Shown piece by piece: positions 35,854-44,988 of a stretch of DNA of 64,000 nucleotides. Made by a program: the position numbers and the translations under genes. A model generated the notes under the pieces. It did no database searches. It had not been told where the DNA came from and saw only the letters and a program-made list of their open reading frames with translations. Each line of letters starts with the position of its first letter. Position 1 is the stretch's first letter. Source of the DNA: Flavobacterium sp. LC2016-01 (GTDB lineage Bacteria > Bacteroidota > Bacteroidia > Flavobacteriales > Flavobacteriaceae); NCBI RefSeq assembly GCF_009711135.1, contig NZ_WMIC01000005.1:186001-250000 (forward strand), read 5' to 3'.

Positions 35854-37005
35854 ATGGAATTTGATTTTCTAGAACCAGTTAACGACGGAATTGTAAATTT
35901 TATCAATTCGTTGTCTTCTCAAGAATTGGGCAGTAAAATAGTATTGCATACCCATGATCAATTTCCGGATATAAGTAAAGTAAATATTGCTATTATTGGT
36001 GTTTTAGAAGACAGACGAAATATCAATATGGTGAATGAAGTCAATCTGACCGCAGTTCGTAAGAAGCTTTACGGTATGTTTCCAGGCAACTGGGATGCGT
36101 CTATTGCTGATCTTGGAGATATACTGGCTGGCGACTCTGTAGATGATACTTATTTTGCACTTAAAAAGGTTGTGGCTTCTTTAATTAAAAATAAAGTCAT
36201 TCCTATAGTTCTAGGAGGTTCTCAGGATTTGACCTATGCTTTGTATCGCGCTTATGACGATCTGGAGCAAATGGTAAACTTGGTTTCAGTAGATAACCGA
36301 TTTGATTTTGGCAAAGAAAATGAATCAGTTTCGGCTAATTCGTATCTGACAAAAATCATTATTGATGAGCCAAATAACCTTTTTAATTATTGTAATATTG
36401 GTTATCAGACCTATTATAATAGTCAAGAAGAAATTGATTTGATCGAAAAATTATTTTTTGATTCCTATAGATTAGGAGAGATTTCAAACAATATTGCATT
36501 GGCAGAACCTGTTTTTAGAGATGCTGATTTGGTTAGTGTTGATTTGAATTCTGTAAAGTCTTCTGCCTCAGGAAATTTAGTTTCGTTTGAGCCTAATGGT
36601 TTCAATGGAAAGGAGATTTGTTCACTTGCTCGATATTCTGGAATCAGTGATAAAGTTTCAGCATTTGGGATATTTAATCACAATAGCACTGTTCACGAAG
36701 CGGCGCTGATTGCTCAGATTGTCTGGTATTTTATAGAAGGGTACCATTATCGATCTAAAGAATATCCATTTGGAAGCAGAACGAACTATTTAAAATACAT
36801 TGTTCCTCTAGAAGAAGAGGAGCTTATCTTTTACAAAAGTGATAAAACAGATCGCTGGTGGATCGAAATTCCATTTGTTTCTGATGGCAGCAATAAATTG
36901 AAAAGAAATACGTTATTACCGTGTTCATACGACGAATATTTATGCGCCTGCAACCAAGAATTGCCAGAAAGATGGTGGAAAGCACAGCGAAAAAATGCTT
37001 TGTAA
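35854..37005 (+). CDS. Arginase-fold (formimidoylglutamase-like) protein with degraded metal site
   Basis: The 383-aa protein belongs to the ureohydrolase/arginase superfamily by order of motifs: VIPIVLGGSQDLTYALYRAY (usual GGDHS), VSVDNRFDF (usual DAHxD) and LVSVDLNSVKSSASG (usual SxDxDxxDP). At least three of the manganese ligands are changed (His to Gln or Arg, Asp to Asn), so activity as a hydrolase is doubtful. It starts 14 bp after topA and lies directly before gldK, a position conserved in flavobacteria. A structural or regulatory role near the gliding genes is possible, not shown. Confidence 0.8.
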   Translation: MEFDFLEPVNDGIVNFINSLSSQELGSKIVLHTHDQFPDISKVNIAIIGVLEDRRNINMVNEVNLTAVRKKLYGMFPGNWDASIADLGDILAGDSVDDTYFALKKVVASLIKNKVIPIVLGGSQDLTYALYRAYDDLEQMVNLVSVDNRFDFGKENESVSANSYLTKIIIDEPNNLFNYCNIGYQTYYNSQEEIDLIEKLFFDSYRLGEISNNIALAEPVFRDADLVSVDLNSVKSSASGNLVSFEPNGFNGKEICSLARYSGISDKVSAFGIFNHNSTVHEAALIAQIVWYFIEGYHYRSKEYPFGSRTNYLKYIVPLEEEELIFYKSDKTDRWWIEIPFVSDGSNKLKRNTLLPCSYDEYLCACNQELPERWWKAQRKNAL

Positions 37006-37164
37006 AGGAAAATTTTAATGAAAATCTTAATTTTTTAAAAATTTAAAAAATTAATTAATAAAAATTAGTAAGATACAGATTACAAGTTATAAAATTTTAT
37101 GTTTTACGTCGATTTTTTATGCTAGTTTGTCGATAAAATATTTTTTTTTTATTTTATTTAACAT

Positions 37165-37172
37165 TATTTTTG
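37165..37172 (+). promoter_or_regulatory. Possible -7 box of the gld operon
   Basis: TATTTTTG lies 96 bp upstream of gldK in the very AT-rich 262-bp gap. No TTG -33 box at proper distance is seen, so this is weak. Confidence 0.3.
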
Positions 37173-37267
37173 AACGGTAAAATAAATTTCGCAACTAGTA
37201 TTGTTTTTTAGATAAATAATAAATACGTTTACGAACTATAATAATGAATAGATAATCCCAAATTTAT

Positions 37268-38668
37268 ATGAAGAAGTTTATTGCATTTACAGCAATTTTA
37301 ACACTGGTAATTGGCTGTGGTAAATCAGGTGACAAAGGTGAGTTAGTTGGTGTTACAGGAGGGAAATGGCATCCTGAAAAGCCATACGGAATGACTTTGG
37401 TTCCTGGTGGATCTTTTATTATGGGTAAAGCAGATGCTGACTTAGCTAATGTAGAAGACGCTCCAACTAAAACAGTAACTGTTCGTTCGTTTTATATGGA
37501 TGAAACTGAGATCACAAACAGTGAGTATCGTCAGTTTGTAGAGTGGGTAAAAGACTCTACAATGAGAGTTCGCTTAGCGATCTTGGCTGATGAAACAGGT
37601 CAAAAAGCTACTGGTGACGGTAAAGGAAAAAAAGGCGGCAGTATTGCTGATTATGCATTTAATGATTCTGAGCCAGACAAAATGACGGCTTATGATAAAT
37701 ATATGTATGATAACTACTATAGTGTAGGAACTAAAGATGATCCTTATGCTGGTAGAAAACTTAACAAAAAAGTGAAGTTGATTAAAGATACAAAAGCTTA
37801 TCCAGACGAGTATTATACTGAAGTTATGGATTCTATGTATTTGCCAATCGAAGAATCATACAATGGTTTAAGAACTATTGATGTAAATAAATTGAAATTC
37901 CGTTATTCTTGGATGGATATTCAGGCTGCAGCAAAAGCTAAAGTTGGAAAAAGAAAAGACTTCGTTAAAACAGAACAAGTAAGTGTTTATCCTGATACTA
38001 CAGTTTGGATTAAAGATTTCGCTTATTCATATAATGAGCCAATGCACAATGATTATTTTTGGCACAAAGCTTATGGAGATTATCCTGTAGTTGGTGTTAC
38101 TTGGAAACAAGCAAAAGCTTTCTGTGCTTGGAGAACTTTAAACAAAAACAGTTATATTAAATCTAAGAAAAAAGGACGTGACTTAGTAAATGCTTTCAGA
38201 TTGCCGACAGAAGCAGAATGGGAGTATGCTGCAAGAGGAGGTCTAGAGTCTGCAACTTACCCTTGGGGAGGTCCTTACACTAAGAGTGATAGAGGTTGTT
38301 TCATGGCAAACTTCAAACCAAGCAGAGGAGATTATGCTGCTGATGAAGCTTTATATACTGTTGAAGCTAAGTCTTATGAAGTAAACGGTTACGGTCTATA
38401 CAATATGGCAGGAAACGTTTCAGAGTGGACAGATTCGGCTTATAACCCAAATGCTTACGAGTATGTTTCTACAATGAACCCTAACGTAATTGACGGAAAC
38501 AACCAAAGAAAAGTGGTTCGCGGAGGATCTTGGAAAGATGTTGCTTACTTCCTACAAGTAAGTACTCGTGATCACGAATATGCTGATTCAGCAAGAAGTT
38601 ACATTGGTTTCAGAACTGTACAAGATTACATGGGAACTCAAGTGACTGGAAGCAGCAAAAAGAAATAA
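37268..38668 (+). CDS. gldK: Gliding/T9SS lipoprotein GldK
   Basis: The 466-aa lipoprotein has lipobox LVIGCGKSG (Cys17) and a formylglycine-generating-enzyme-like (SUMF1) fold: MTLVPGGSFIMGK near residue 40, RLPTEAEWEYAARGG near 325, NMAGNVSEWTDS and KVVRGGSWKDV, IGFRTVQDY at the end. GldK forms, with GldN, the periplasmic ring attached to the outer membrane in the type IX secretion system, and is needed for gliding. The enzyme fold is structural here. gldL follows after 57 bp. Confidence 0.97.
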   Translation: MKKFIAFTAILTLVIGCGKSGDKGELVGVTGGKWHPEKPYGMTLVPGGSFIMGKADADLANVEDAPTKTVTVRSFYMDETEITNSEYRQFVEWVKDSTMRVRLAILADETGQKATGDGKGKKGGSIADYAFNDSEPDKMTAYDKYMYDNYYSVGTKDDPYAGRKLNKKVKLIKDTKAYPDEYYTEVMDSMYLPIEESYNGLRTIDVNKLKFRYSWMDIQAAAKAKVGKRKDFVKTEQVSVYPDTTVWIKDFAYSYNEPMHNDYFWHKAYGDYPVVGVTWKQAKAFCAWRTLNKNSYIKSKKKGRDLVNAFRLPTEAEWEYAARGGLESATYPWGGPYTKSDRGCFMANFKPSRGDYAADEALYTVEAKSYEVNGYGLYNMAGNVSEWTDSAYNPNAYEYVSTMNPNVIDGNNQRKVVRGGSWKDVAYFLQVSTRDHEYADSARSYIGFRTVQDYMGTQVTGSSKKK

Positions 38669-38725
38669 TTTTATAATTAAATTCAATAACCAACAAATCT
38701 ATTTTAAAACCTAAAAAAAAGTATT

Positions 38726-39373
38726 ATGGCATTATTAAGTAAAAAAGCAATGAATTTCGCTTATGGTATGGGAGCGGCAGTGGTAATCGTTGGAGCATTA
38801 TTCAAAATTACTCACTTTGAATTGGGACCATTAACAGGAACTGTTATGCTTTCAGTAGGATTATTAACTGAAGCGTTAATCTTTGCCCTTTCTGCTTTCG
38901 AACCAGTTGATGATGAGTTAGATTGGACTCTTGTTTACCCAGAACTAGCAAACGGACAAGCTAGAAAAAAAGAGGATAAAGCTGAAACTCCAAGTGATGC
39001 TCAAGGATTGCTTTCTCAAAAATTAGACTCATTATTGAAAGAGGCTAAAATTGACGGAGAATTAATGTCAAGCTTAGGAAATTCAATCAAAAACTTTGAA
39101 GGAGCTGCAAAAGCAATTTCTCCAACAGTTGATTCAATCGCAGGACAAAAGAAATATGCTGAAGAAATGTCTATGGCAGCTGCACAAATGGAATCATTAA
39201 ATAGTTTATACAAAGTTCAATTAGAAAGTGCTTCAAGAAATGCACAAGCTAATAGCGAAATCGCTGACAATGCTGCTAAATTGAAAGAGCAAATGCAATC
39301 TATGACTGCTAATATTGCTTCTTTAAACAGCGTTTACGGTGGTATGCTTTCTGCAATGAGTAACAAAGGATAA
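38726..39373 (+). CDS. gldL: Gliding motor protein GldL
   Basis: The 215-aa protein has two N-terminal transmembrane helices (about residues 10-27 and 34-56; LLSKKAMNFAYGMGAAVVIV and TGTVMLSVGLLTEAL) and a cytoplasmic helical part. GldL forms the inner-membrane pentamer around GldM helices and uses proton flow to drive gliding and type IX secretion. A membrane Glu in LLTEALIF matches the residue proposed for proton coupling in the family. Length is normal. Confidence 0.97.
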   Translation: MALLSKKAMNFAYGMGAAVVIVGALFKITHFELGPLTGTVMLSVGLLTEALIFALSAFEPVDDELDWTLVYPELANGQARKKEDKAETPSDAQGLLSQKLDSLLKEAKIDGELMSSLGNSIKNFEGAAKAISPTVDSIAGQKKYAEEMSMAAAQMESLNSLYKVQLESASRNAQANSEIADNAAKLKEQMQSMTANIASLNSVYGGMLSAMSNKG

Positions 39374-39425
39374 TTAGTTTTTAACTATTATATTAAAATT
39401 ATTAATAAGAACTAATTAGAAAAAA

Positions 39426-40964
39426 ATGGCAGGAGGAAAATTAACCCCTAGACAGAAGATGATTAACCTGATGTATCTGGTTTTCATCGCAATGTTAGCA
39501 ATGAACATGTCCAAAGAAGTTTTATCTGCTTTTGGATTAATGAATGAAAAATTTGAAAGCGCTAACACGTCATCAGAAACATCAAATGCAAATTTATTAA
39601 CGTCCTTAGACCAGAAAGCTTCTGAAGCAAAAGGAGAATTCACAACTGCTGCAGAAACAGCTCATAAAGTTGAAGCTACTTCGAAAGAATTTTATGCATA
39701 CATCAGTTCTTTAAAAGGTGATGTTTTACACGGATTCGAAACAGATAAAGAGACTGGTAAACTACCTTACGAGTCTATGGACAAAGGTGATAACATTGAT
39801 AACTGGTTTACAGGTGAAGGTTACACTAAAAAAGGTAATGAAGTTATTGCTAAAATTGAAAAATATAAAGCAGACATGAAGGCTGCTTTGTCAGACAAAA
39901 AATACGCTTCAATCTTAGCTGAGGTTGAAAAGAAATTTGATGTTTCTGATGTTAAAAACAAAGAAGGTTTAAAAGATAAGTATTTAGCTTACCACTTTAA
40001 AGGTTTCCCTGCAGTTGCTTCATTAGCTAAACTTTCTGCTTGGCAAAATGACGTTCAAAAAGCTGAAACTGATGTTTATAACAGTGCTTTAGGAAAAGCA
40101 GCGGTTGCTGCAGCATCTTACAGTAACTACCAAGCAATTGTAGTTTTAGATAAAAATGCTTATTTCCAAGGTGAAAAAGTTACTGGTAAAGTAGTTTTAG
40201 GACGTTACGACGAAAACACTAAACCAACTTCTTTCCAAGGTCCTGGACAAATCGTAAACGGACAAGCTGTTATCTCATTAACTGCTGGTGGAGTTGGAGA
40301 GCAAAATATTAACGGACAATTTTCTTTCTTAGAAGATGGAAAAAACATTCCGCTTAAATTCGCTGGAAAGTATGTTGTAGTTCCTAGACCAAATTCTGCT
40401 ACAATTTCTGCAGACAAAATGAATGTAGTATATAGAGGAGTTGTTAACCCAATCTCTGTATCATTCGCTGGTGTTGCTGACAACAAAGTAGTTGCTAGTG
40501 CTCCTGGATTAAGTTCAGCTGGTAAAGCAGGTAAATATAACATGAGCCCTGGTGCTGGTACTGAGACAACAATTTCAGTTACAGGTACATTGCCAAACGG
40601 TGATAAAGTTTCAGATAAGAAAACATTCAGAATTAAAGGTATTCCTGGGCCAACTGGTACAATTAGAGGTGATTATGGTGTTGTTAAAGGACCTAAATCT
40701 AACTTAGAAGTTGCTACAATTGGTGCGAAATTAATGGATTTTGATTTCGAAGTTGGTTTAGATGTTGTTGGATTTAACTTAAAAATTGCTGGACAGCCTA
40801 CAGTTGTTGTTACTGGTAATAAATTAAATGCACAATGTAAACAAGTACTTGCAAGAGCTGGTAGAGGAGATCAAGTTACTATTTCTGAAATTAAAACTAA
40901 ACTTGTTGGAGCTGGAAGCTATTTATTGCCAAGAACTGCTCCAGTAATTTTCGAAATACAATAA
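39426..40964 (+). CDS. gldM: Gliding motor protein GldM
   Basis: The 512-aa protein starts MAGGKLTPRQKMINLMYLVF, with one transmembrane helix at about residues 11-32 and a long periplasmic region of four beta-rich domains. GldM spans the periplasm as a dimer, linking the GldL motor to the GldK/GldN ring. It follows gldL by 52 bp. No frame problems. Confidence 0.97.
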   Translation: MAGGKLTPRQKMINLMYLVFIAMLAMNMSKEVLSAFGLMNEKFESANTSSETSNANLLTSLDQKASEAKGEFTTAAETAHKVEATSKEFYAYISSLKGDVLHGFETDKETGKLPYESMDKGDNIDNWFTGEGYTKKGNEVIAKIEKYKADMKAALSDKKYASILAEVEKKFDVSDVKNKEGLKDKYLAYHFKGFPAVASLAKLSAWQNDVQKAETDVYNSALGKAAVAAASYSNYQAIVVLDKNAYFQGEKVTGKVVLGRYDENTKPTSFQGPGQIVNGQAVISLTAGGVGEQNINGQFSFLEDGKNIPLKFAGKYVVVPRPNSATISADKMNVVYRGVVNPISVSFAGVADNKVVASAPGLSSAGKAGKYNMSPGAGTETTISVTGTLPNGDKVSDKKTFRIKGIPGPTGTIRGDYGVVKGPKSNLEVATIGAKLMDFDFEVGLDVVGFNLKIAGQPTVVVTGNKLNAQCKQVLARAGRGDQVTISEIKTKLVGAGSYLLPRTAPVIFEIQ

Positions 40965-41006
40965 TAAATGTAGATAAAACTACGTTCAATATCTTATAAT
41001 GATATC

Positions 41007-41999
41007 ATGATGAAAGTAAGAAATTTTTTAATAGCTATTGTTTCTATCGCTGGAGGTTTTGCGTCTCACGCACAATCTAATTTGCTTAATGCGAAAACAC
41101 CTGCTCAAATAGGACTTAAAACTCCTGCGCAACTTATCTCAGATAATGATAAGCCTTTAGCTTACGGTTATGTTGATGATAGAGATATTTTGATGGGAAA
41201 AACAACTTGGGAGATTATTGATTTGAATGAAAAGATCAATTTTCCATTGTATTTTCCTATAGATACAGCTAACATTGGTGCTGATAGACGTTCTCTTTAC
41301 GACGTTTTGACCAAAGCTATCAAAAAAGGTAAAATAACTGAAGTTTACACTGACAGTTATTTTAATACTAAAAAATCTATGAAAGACATCGAAGGATCAT
41401 TATCTCGTATTGATACAACTGATGCTGGTAGAGAACTTATCAACCAAAATCCAGACGACTACAAAACACGTATTGTGAAGAAAAAAGTGGTTACTGGAAC
41501 TGGTAAAAAGAAATCAGTTAGTTACGTTGATGAGACGGTACCTCCTTCAAGAACTGTACCTGCAGAGTATATCTTAAAACAAGATTTAACTGCTCAGGAT
41601 GTTACACAATACAAAATCAAAGGATATTGGTATTTTGACAAACGTCAGAGTGAATTGAAATATCGTTTACTTGGAATTTGTCCTGTAACTCCGGACGTTT
41701 ATACGATGAACAGTGACGAAAAGGATTATATTGAGTTGTTTTGGGTTTTCTTCCCAAATTCAAGAGAGTCTTTGCACGAAGCAAAAGCATTTAATGATAA
41801 CAACTCTGCATTACCGATCTCATTTGATCAAATCTTAAACTCTAGACGCTTTAATGCTGTTGTTTACAAAGAGGAAAACCTTTATGGAGACAGAGCGATC
41901 AGCGACTATATGAAAGATAATGCTCAAAATCAGTTGTTAGAATCTGAAAGAGTAAAAGAGAAGATTCGTAACTTCGAACAAGATATGTGGAACTACTAA
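41007..41999 (+). CDS. gldN: Gliding/T9SS protein GldN
   Basis: The 330-aa exported protein has a signal peptide (MMKVRNFLIAIVSIAGGFASHA-Q) and the GldN core (GYVDDRDILMGKTTWEIIDLNEKINFPLYFP in part, ending RNFEQDMWNY). GldN is a periplasmic partner of GldK in the outer-membrane ring of the type IX secretion system. Two ATGs (41007, 41010) are possible. It is 42 bp after gldM and is followed by a terminator at 42021-42058. Confidence 0.96.
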   Translation: MMKVRNFLIAIVSIAGGFASHAQSNLLNAKTPAQIGLKTPAQLISDNDKPLAYGYVDDRDILMGKTTWEIIDLNEKINFPLYFPIDTANIGADRRSLYDVLTKAIKKGKITEVYTDSYFNTKKSMKDIEGSLSRIDTTDAGRELINQNPDDYKTRIVKKKVVTGTGKKKSVSYVDETVPPSRTVPAEYILKQDLTAQDVTQYKIKGYWYFDKRQSELKYRLLGICPVTPDVYTMNSDEKDYIELFWVFFPNSRESLHEAKAFNDNNSALPISFDQILNSRRFNAVVYKEENLYGDRAISDYMKDNAQNQLLESERVKEKIRNFEQDMWNY

Positions 42000-42020
42000 G
42001 TACCAATATAACATTATAAG

Positions 42021-42058
42021 AAAAACTCTTACTACCTTTGTAGTAAGAGTTTTTTTTT
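42021..42058 (+). terminator. Terminator after gldN
   Basis: AAAAACTCTTACTA and its complement around CCTTTG with a T9 run end the gldK-gldN operon. A shorter version follows gldO. Confidence 0.85.
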
Positions 42059-42166
42059 GCAGAGAACTCTTATGACGGATCAATAAATCTTTATGATTTT
42101 ATTTTTGTAAGAAAAAATATACAATATATTTAAGAATGTTTCGTTTGGTTTCTTATACTATTTATT

Positions 42167-43159
42167 ATGAAGAAAGTAAGAAATTTTTTTATCGTTATGT
42201 TTTCTGTTGCAGGAAGTTTTATTTCTAATGCACAGTCTAACTTGCTTAACGCTAAAACTGTTCAGCAGATTGGCGTTAAAACACCTGCCCAGCTTATCTC
42301 AGACAATGATAAACCTTTAGAATATGGTTATGTTGAAGATAGGGATATTTTAATGGGAAAAACTACATGGGAAATTATTGATTTGAATGAAAAAATCAAT
42401 TTTCCGCTTTACTATCCTGTAGATACTGCTAACATTGGACCTGAAAGGCGTTCTCTTTATGATGTTTTGACAAAGGCTATCAGGAGCGGTAGAATAACTG
42501 AAGTGTACACAGACAGTTATTTCAATACTAAGAAGACTATGAAAGATATTGAAGCTTCATTGTCTCGTGTTGATACTACCGATGCTGGGAGGGAACTTAT
42601 CAATCAGAATCCAGACGACTATAGAGAACATGTTGTGAAGAAAAAGGTTGTGACTGGTACTGGTAAAAAGAAATCCGTCAGTTATGTTAATCAGACAGTT
42701 GGACCAACGAGAACTGTTCCTGCAGAGTATATTCTAAAGCAAGATTTAACGGCTCAAGATGTTACACAATATAAAATCAAAGGGTATTGGTATTTTGATA
42801 AACGTCAGGGCGAATTAAAATATCGTTTAATTGGAATTTGTCCTGTAACTCCAGATGTTTATACGATGAACAGCGACGAAAAGGATTATATCGAATTGTT
42901 TTGGGTTTTCTTCCCGAATGCGCGAATCGTTCTTCATGAAGCAAAAGCTTTTAATGATATAAATTCTGTTGCTTCAATTTCATTTGATCAAATATTGAAT
43001 TCGCGGCGTTTTAATGCAATTATTTATAAAGAAGAAAATATGTATGGCGATCGTGAAATCAAAGATTATATTAAAGATGATGCACAGAGTCAATTACTAG
43101 AATCGGAAAGGGTAAAAGAGAAGATTCGAAATTTCGAAGAGGATATGTGGAATTACTAA
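42167..43159 (+). CDS. gldO: GldN paralogue GldO
   Basis: It has exactly the same length (330 aa) as GldN and most residues are identical, with clustered differences (KAIRSGRITEV for KAIKKGKITEV, YREHVVKKK for YKTRIVKKK, FFPNARIVLHEAKAFNDINSVASIS in the C-terminal third). It has a signal peptide and all the GldN core residues. In F. johnsoniae gldO is a tandem duplicate that can partly replace gldN. It lies behind the gldN terminator with a 108-bp leader, so it may have its own promoter. Confidence 0.95.
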   Translation: MKKVRNFFIVMFSVAGSFISNAQSNLLNAKTVQQIGVKTPAQLISDNDKPLEYGYVEDRDILMGKTTWEIIDLNEKINFPLYYPVDTANIGPERRSLYDVLTKAIRSGRITEVYTDSYFNTKKTMKDIEASLSRVDTTDAGRELINQNPDDYREHVVKKKVVTGTGKKKSVSYVNQTVGPTRTVPAEYILKQDLTAQDVTQYKIKGYWYFDKRQGELKYRLIGICPVTPDVYTMNSDEKDYIELFWVFFPNARIVLHEAKAFNDINSVASISFDQILNSRRFNAIIYKEENMYGDREIKDYIKDDAQSQLLESERVKEKIRNFEEDMWNY

Positions 43160-43182
43160 GTTTTCAAATTAAGTTATACGAT

Positions 43183-43213
43183 AAACTCTTACTATCTTTG
43201 TAAGAGTTTTTTA
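43183..43213 (+). terminator. Terminator after gldO
   Basis: AAACTCTTAC and GTAAGAGTTT arms with a following T-run. The stem sequence is that of the gldN terminator, so the duplication included it. Confidence 0.8.
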
Positions 43214-43233
43214 TTTTACCTATACACTGCACA

Positions 43234-44322
43234 ATGCTTGACTATTTAATTGTCGGATCTGGATTGGCCGGAATTTCTTTCGCCGAAGTGGCCCTTAAGA
43301 ACAATAAATCTATTTTGTTAATCGATAATAAATCCCAGCATTCCTCTAAAGTGGCGGGTGGTTTGTACAACCCGGTAATTTTGAAGCGTTTCAGCGAAGT
43401 ATGGAATGCGAAGGAACAATTGGTTTTGATGAATGATTTTTATGATCGGGTAGAAGATAAATTACAGGAAAAATTCAACTTTAAAATGCCAATTTTGAGG
43501 AAGTTTTTCTCAATCGAAGAACAAAACAACTGGTTTGCAGCTTCGGATAAAATAAATCTGGCACCATTTTTATCTACTAAATTAATTACGAAGAAATATA
43601 CAAGTATTGATTCCCCGCATGATTATGGAGAAGTATTGCATACTGGATACGTCAATACCGCATTATTGTTAGATAAATATCAGCAGTATTTGCGTGAGAA
43701 TAATTTGCTCCTTGAAGAATCTTTTAACAGCAGCGATATTGAGTTTTTAGATTTTGGAATTCAATATAAAAATATTCAGGCTCGTCATATCATTTTTGCC
43801 GAGGGCTTTGGAATGCATAAAAACCCGTTTTTTAATTATTTGCCTTTAGATGGAACAAAGGGCGAATTGTTTATTATAAAAGCGCCCGATTTAAATCTGG
43901 ATTTGATTGTAAATACAAGTGTCTTTATTTTACCGATGGGAGAGAATCTATTCAAAGTTGGTGCAACTTATAATTGGCACGATAAAACTGACGCACCTAC
44001 AGAGGAAGGCAAGCAAGAACTTTTAGACCGAATTAAAGAAATTATTACCTGCGATTTTGAGATTGTAAAGCACTTTGGTGGTGTTCGTCCTACGGTGGCA
44101 GATAGAAGACCTTTACTTGGAACTCATGAAGTTCACAAATCATTGCATATTCTTAACGGACTTGGAACACGTGGCGTTATGCTAGGTCCAGCTTTGGCAC
44201 TAGCTTTATATGATCATATTGAAAATGAAATTCCGATACCTCAAGAAGCCGACATTAAGCGATTCCACAAAAGATACTTGAAAAGCCTTATTTCTGACCA
44301 GCCTTCGGATCGTAAGAAATAA
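43234..44322 (+). CDS. FAD-dependent oxidoreductase (DAO family)
   Basis: A 362-aa soluble flavoprotein with the N-terminal dinucleotide motif DYLIVGSGLAGIS (GxGxxG), an AGGLYNPVIL segment, and a C-terminal FAD-contact region (GGVRPTVADRRPLLG then NGLGTRGVMLGPAL). This is the pattern of glycine/D-amino-acid oxidases in the DAO superfamily. The substrate is unknown. It follows gldO by 75 bp, and its last 35 bp overlap the convergent DUF983 gene. Confidence 0.85.
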   Translation: MLDYLIVGSGLAGISFAEVALKNNKSILLIDNKSQHSSKVAGGLYNPVILKRFSEVWNAKEQLVLMNDFYDRVEDKLQEKFNFKMPILRKFFSIEEQNNWFAASDKINLAPFLSTKLITKKYTSIDSPHDYGEVLHTGYVNTALLLDKYQQYLRENNLLLEESFNSSDIEFLDFGIQYKNIQARHIIFAEGFGMHKNPFFNYLPLDGTKGELFIIKAPDLNLDLIVNTSVFILPMGENLFKVGATYNWHDKTDAPTEEGKQELLDRIKEIITCDFEIVKHFGGVRPTVADRRPLLGTHEVHKSLHILNGLGTRGVMLGPALALALYDHIENEIPIPQEADIKRFHKRYLKSLISDQPSDRKK

Positions 44323-44671
44323 ACATATTGATGTATAAATTTCTGGAAAGTCTTAAAACAAACGGAAATAAAAGGATTAAAGTAACTACAATCGCAATAA
44401 ACGACTGCTCGATTGTTGCTTTAAAAAACACGAACGAAACAATAAAAGCAGCAATTCCAACTGCGACATTCAGTCCGTAGCTCACATACATTGCACCATA
44501 AAAAAAGGAAGGTTCAATTTGATATTTTAGACCGCAGTGACTGCAATTTTCGTTCATTTTTAAAACTTTTGTCAAGTGAAGCGGGTTCTTGTCTGAATAC
44601 ATGCTTTCATTTTGACATCTTGGACAGCTTCCGGTGAAAATACTGTTTATTTTAGATCCTTTTTTAAACAT
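44288..44671 (-). CDS. DUF983 zinc-ribbon membrane protein
   Basis: The 127-aa protein has a zinc ribbon from two CxxC pairs (CPRC at 16-19, CSHC at 43-46), then two membrane helices (about 58-84 and 92-112). That is the whole DUF983 architecture. The family is common in Bacteroidota and has no established function. It overlaps the convergent flavoprotein gene by 35 bp. Confidence 0.85.
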   Translation of the reverse strand: MFKKGSKINSIFTGSCPRCQNESMYSDKNPLHLTKVLKMNENCSHCGLKYQIEPSFFYGAMYVSYGLNVAVGIAAFIVSFVFFKATIEQSFIAIVVTLILLFPFVLRLSRNLYINMFISYDPKAGQK

Positions 44672-44908
44672 TTTAAAGCGTAGTTTTTAATTCTGAAATC
44701 AAAGAAATTGATTTGTAAAAGAACTGTCTGATAGAAGAAGTTCTTATGCAAATATAAGATTTTACTGTTGAAAAAGTCTGGAATTAAAGGTTTATATCTA
44801 TTCTGTTTTTTTAAACCCGATTTTCATTGGCGGAAGCCAAAATGACTGAAATTCAGAAATATTGCTTAAGCAGTTCCTTTCAGTTCCAAAACTTTCAATT
44901 AAAAGTTA

Positions 44909-44916
44909 TACTTTTG
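44909..44916 (+). promoter_or_regulatory. -7 box of the ABC-F gene
   Basis: TACTTTTG lies 72 bp before ATG 44989, which leaves a 60-70 nt leader. The rest of the 317-bp gap 44672-44988 shows nothing definite; a short GGC-GAA-GCC hairpin lies near 44830. Confidence 0.5.
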
Positions 44917-44988
44917 CACTTTCAAAATTGTAAGCGGCGACAAGGCTGTTTACAGCGTTTTTAATTTCTAGATTTTCAGCAATACATT

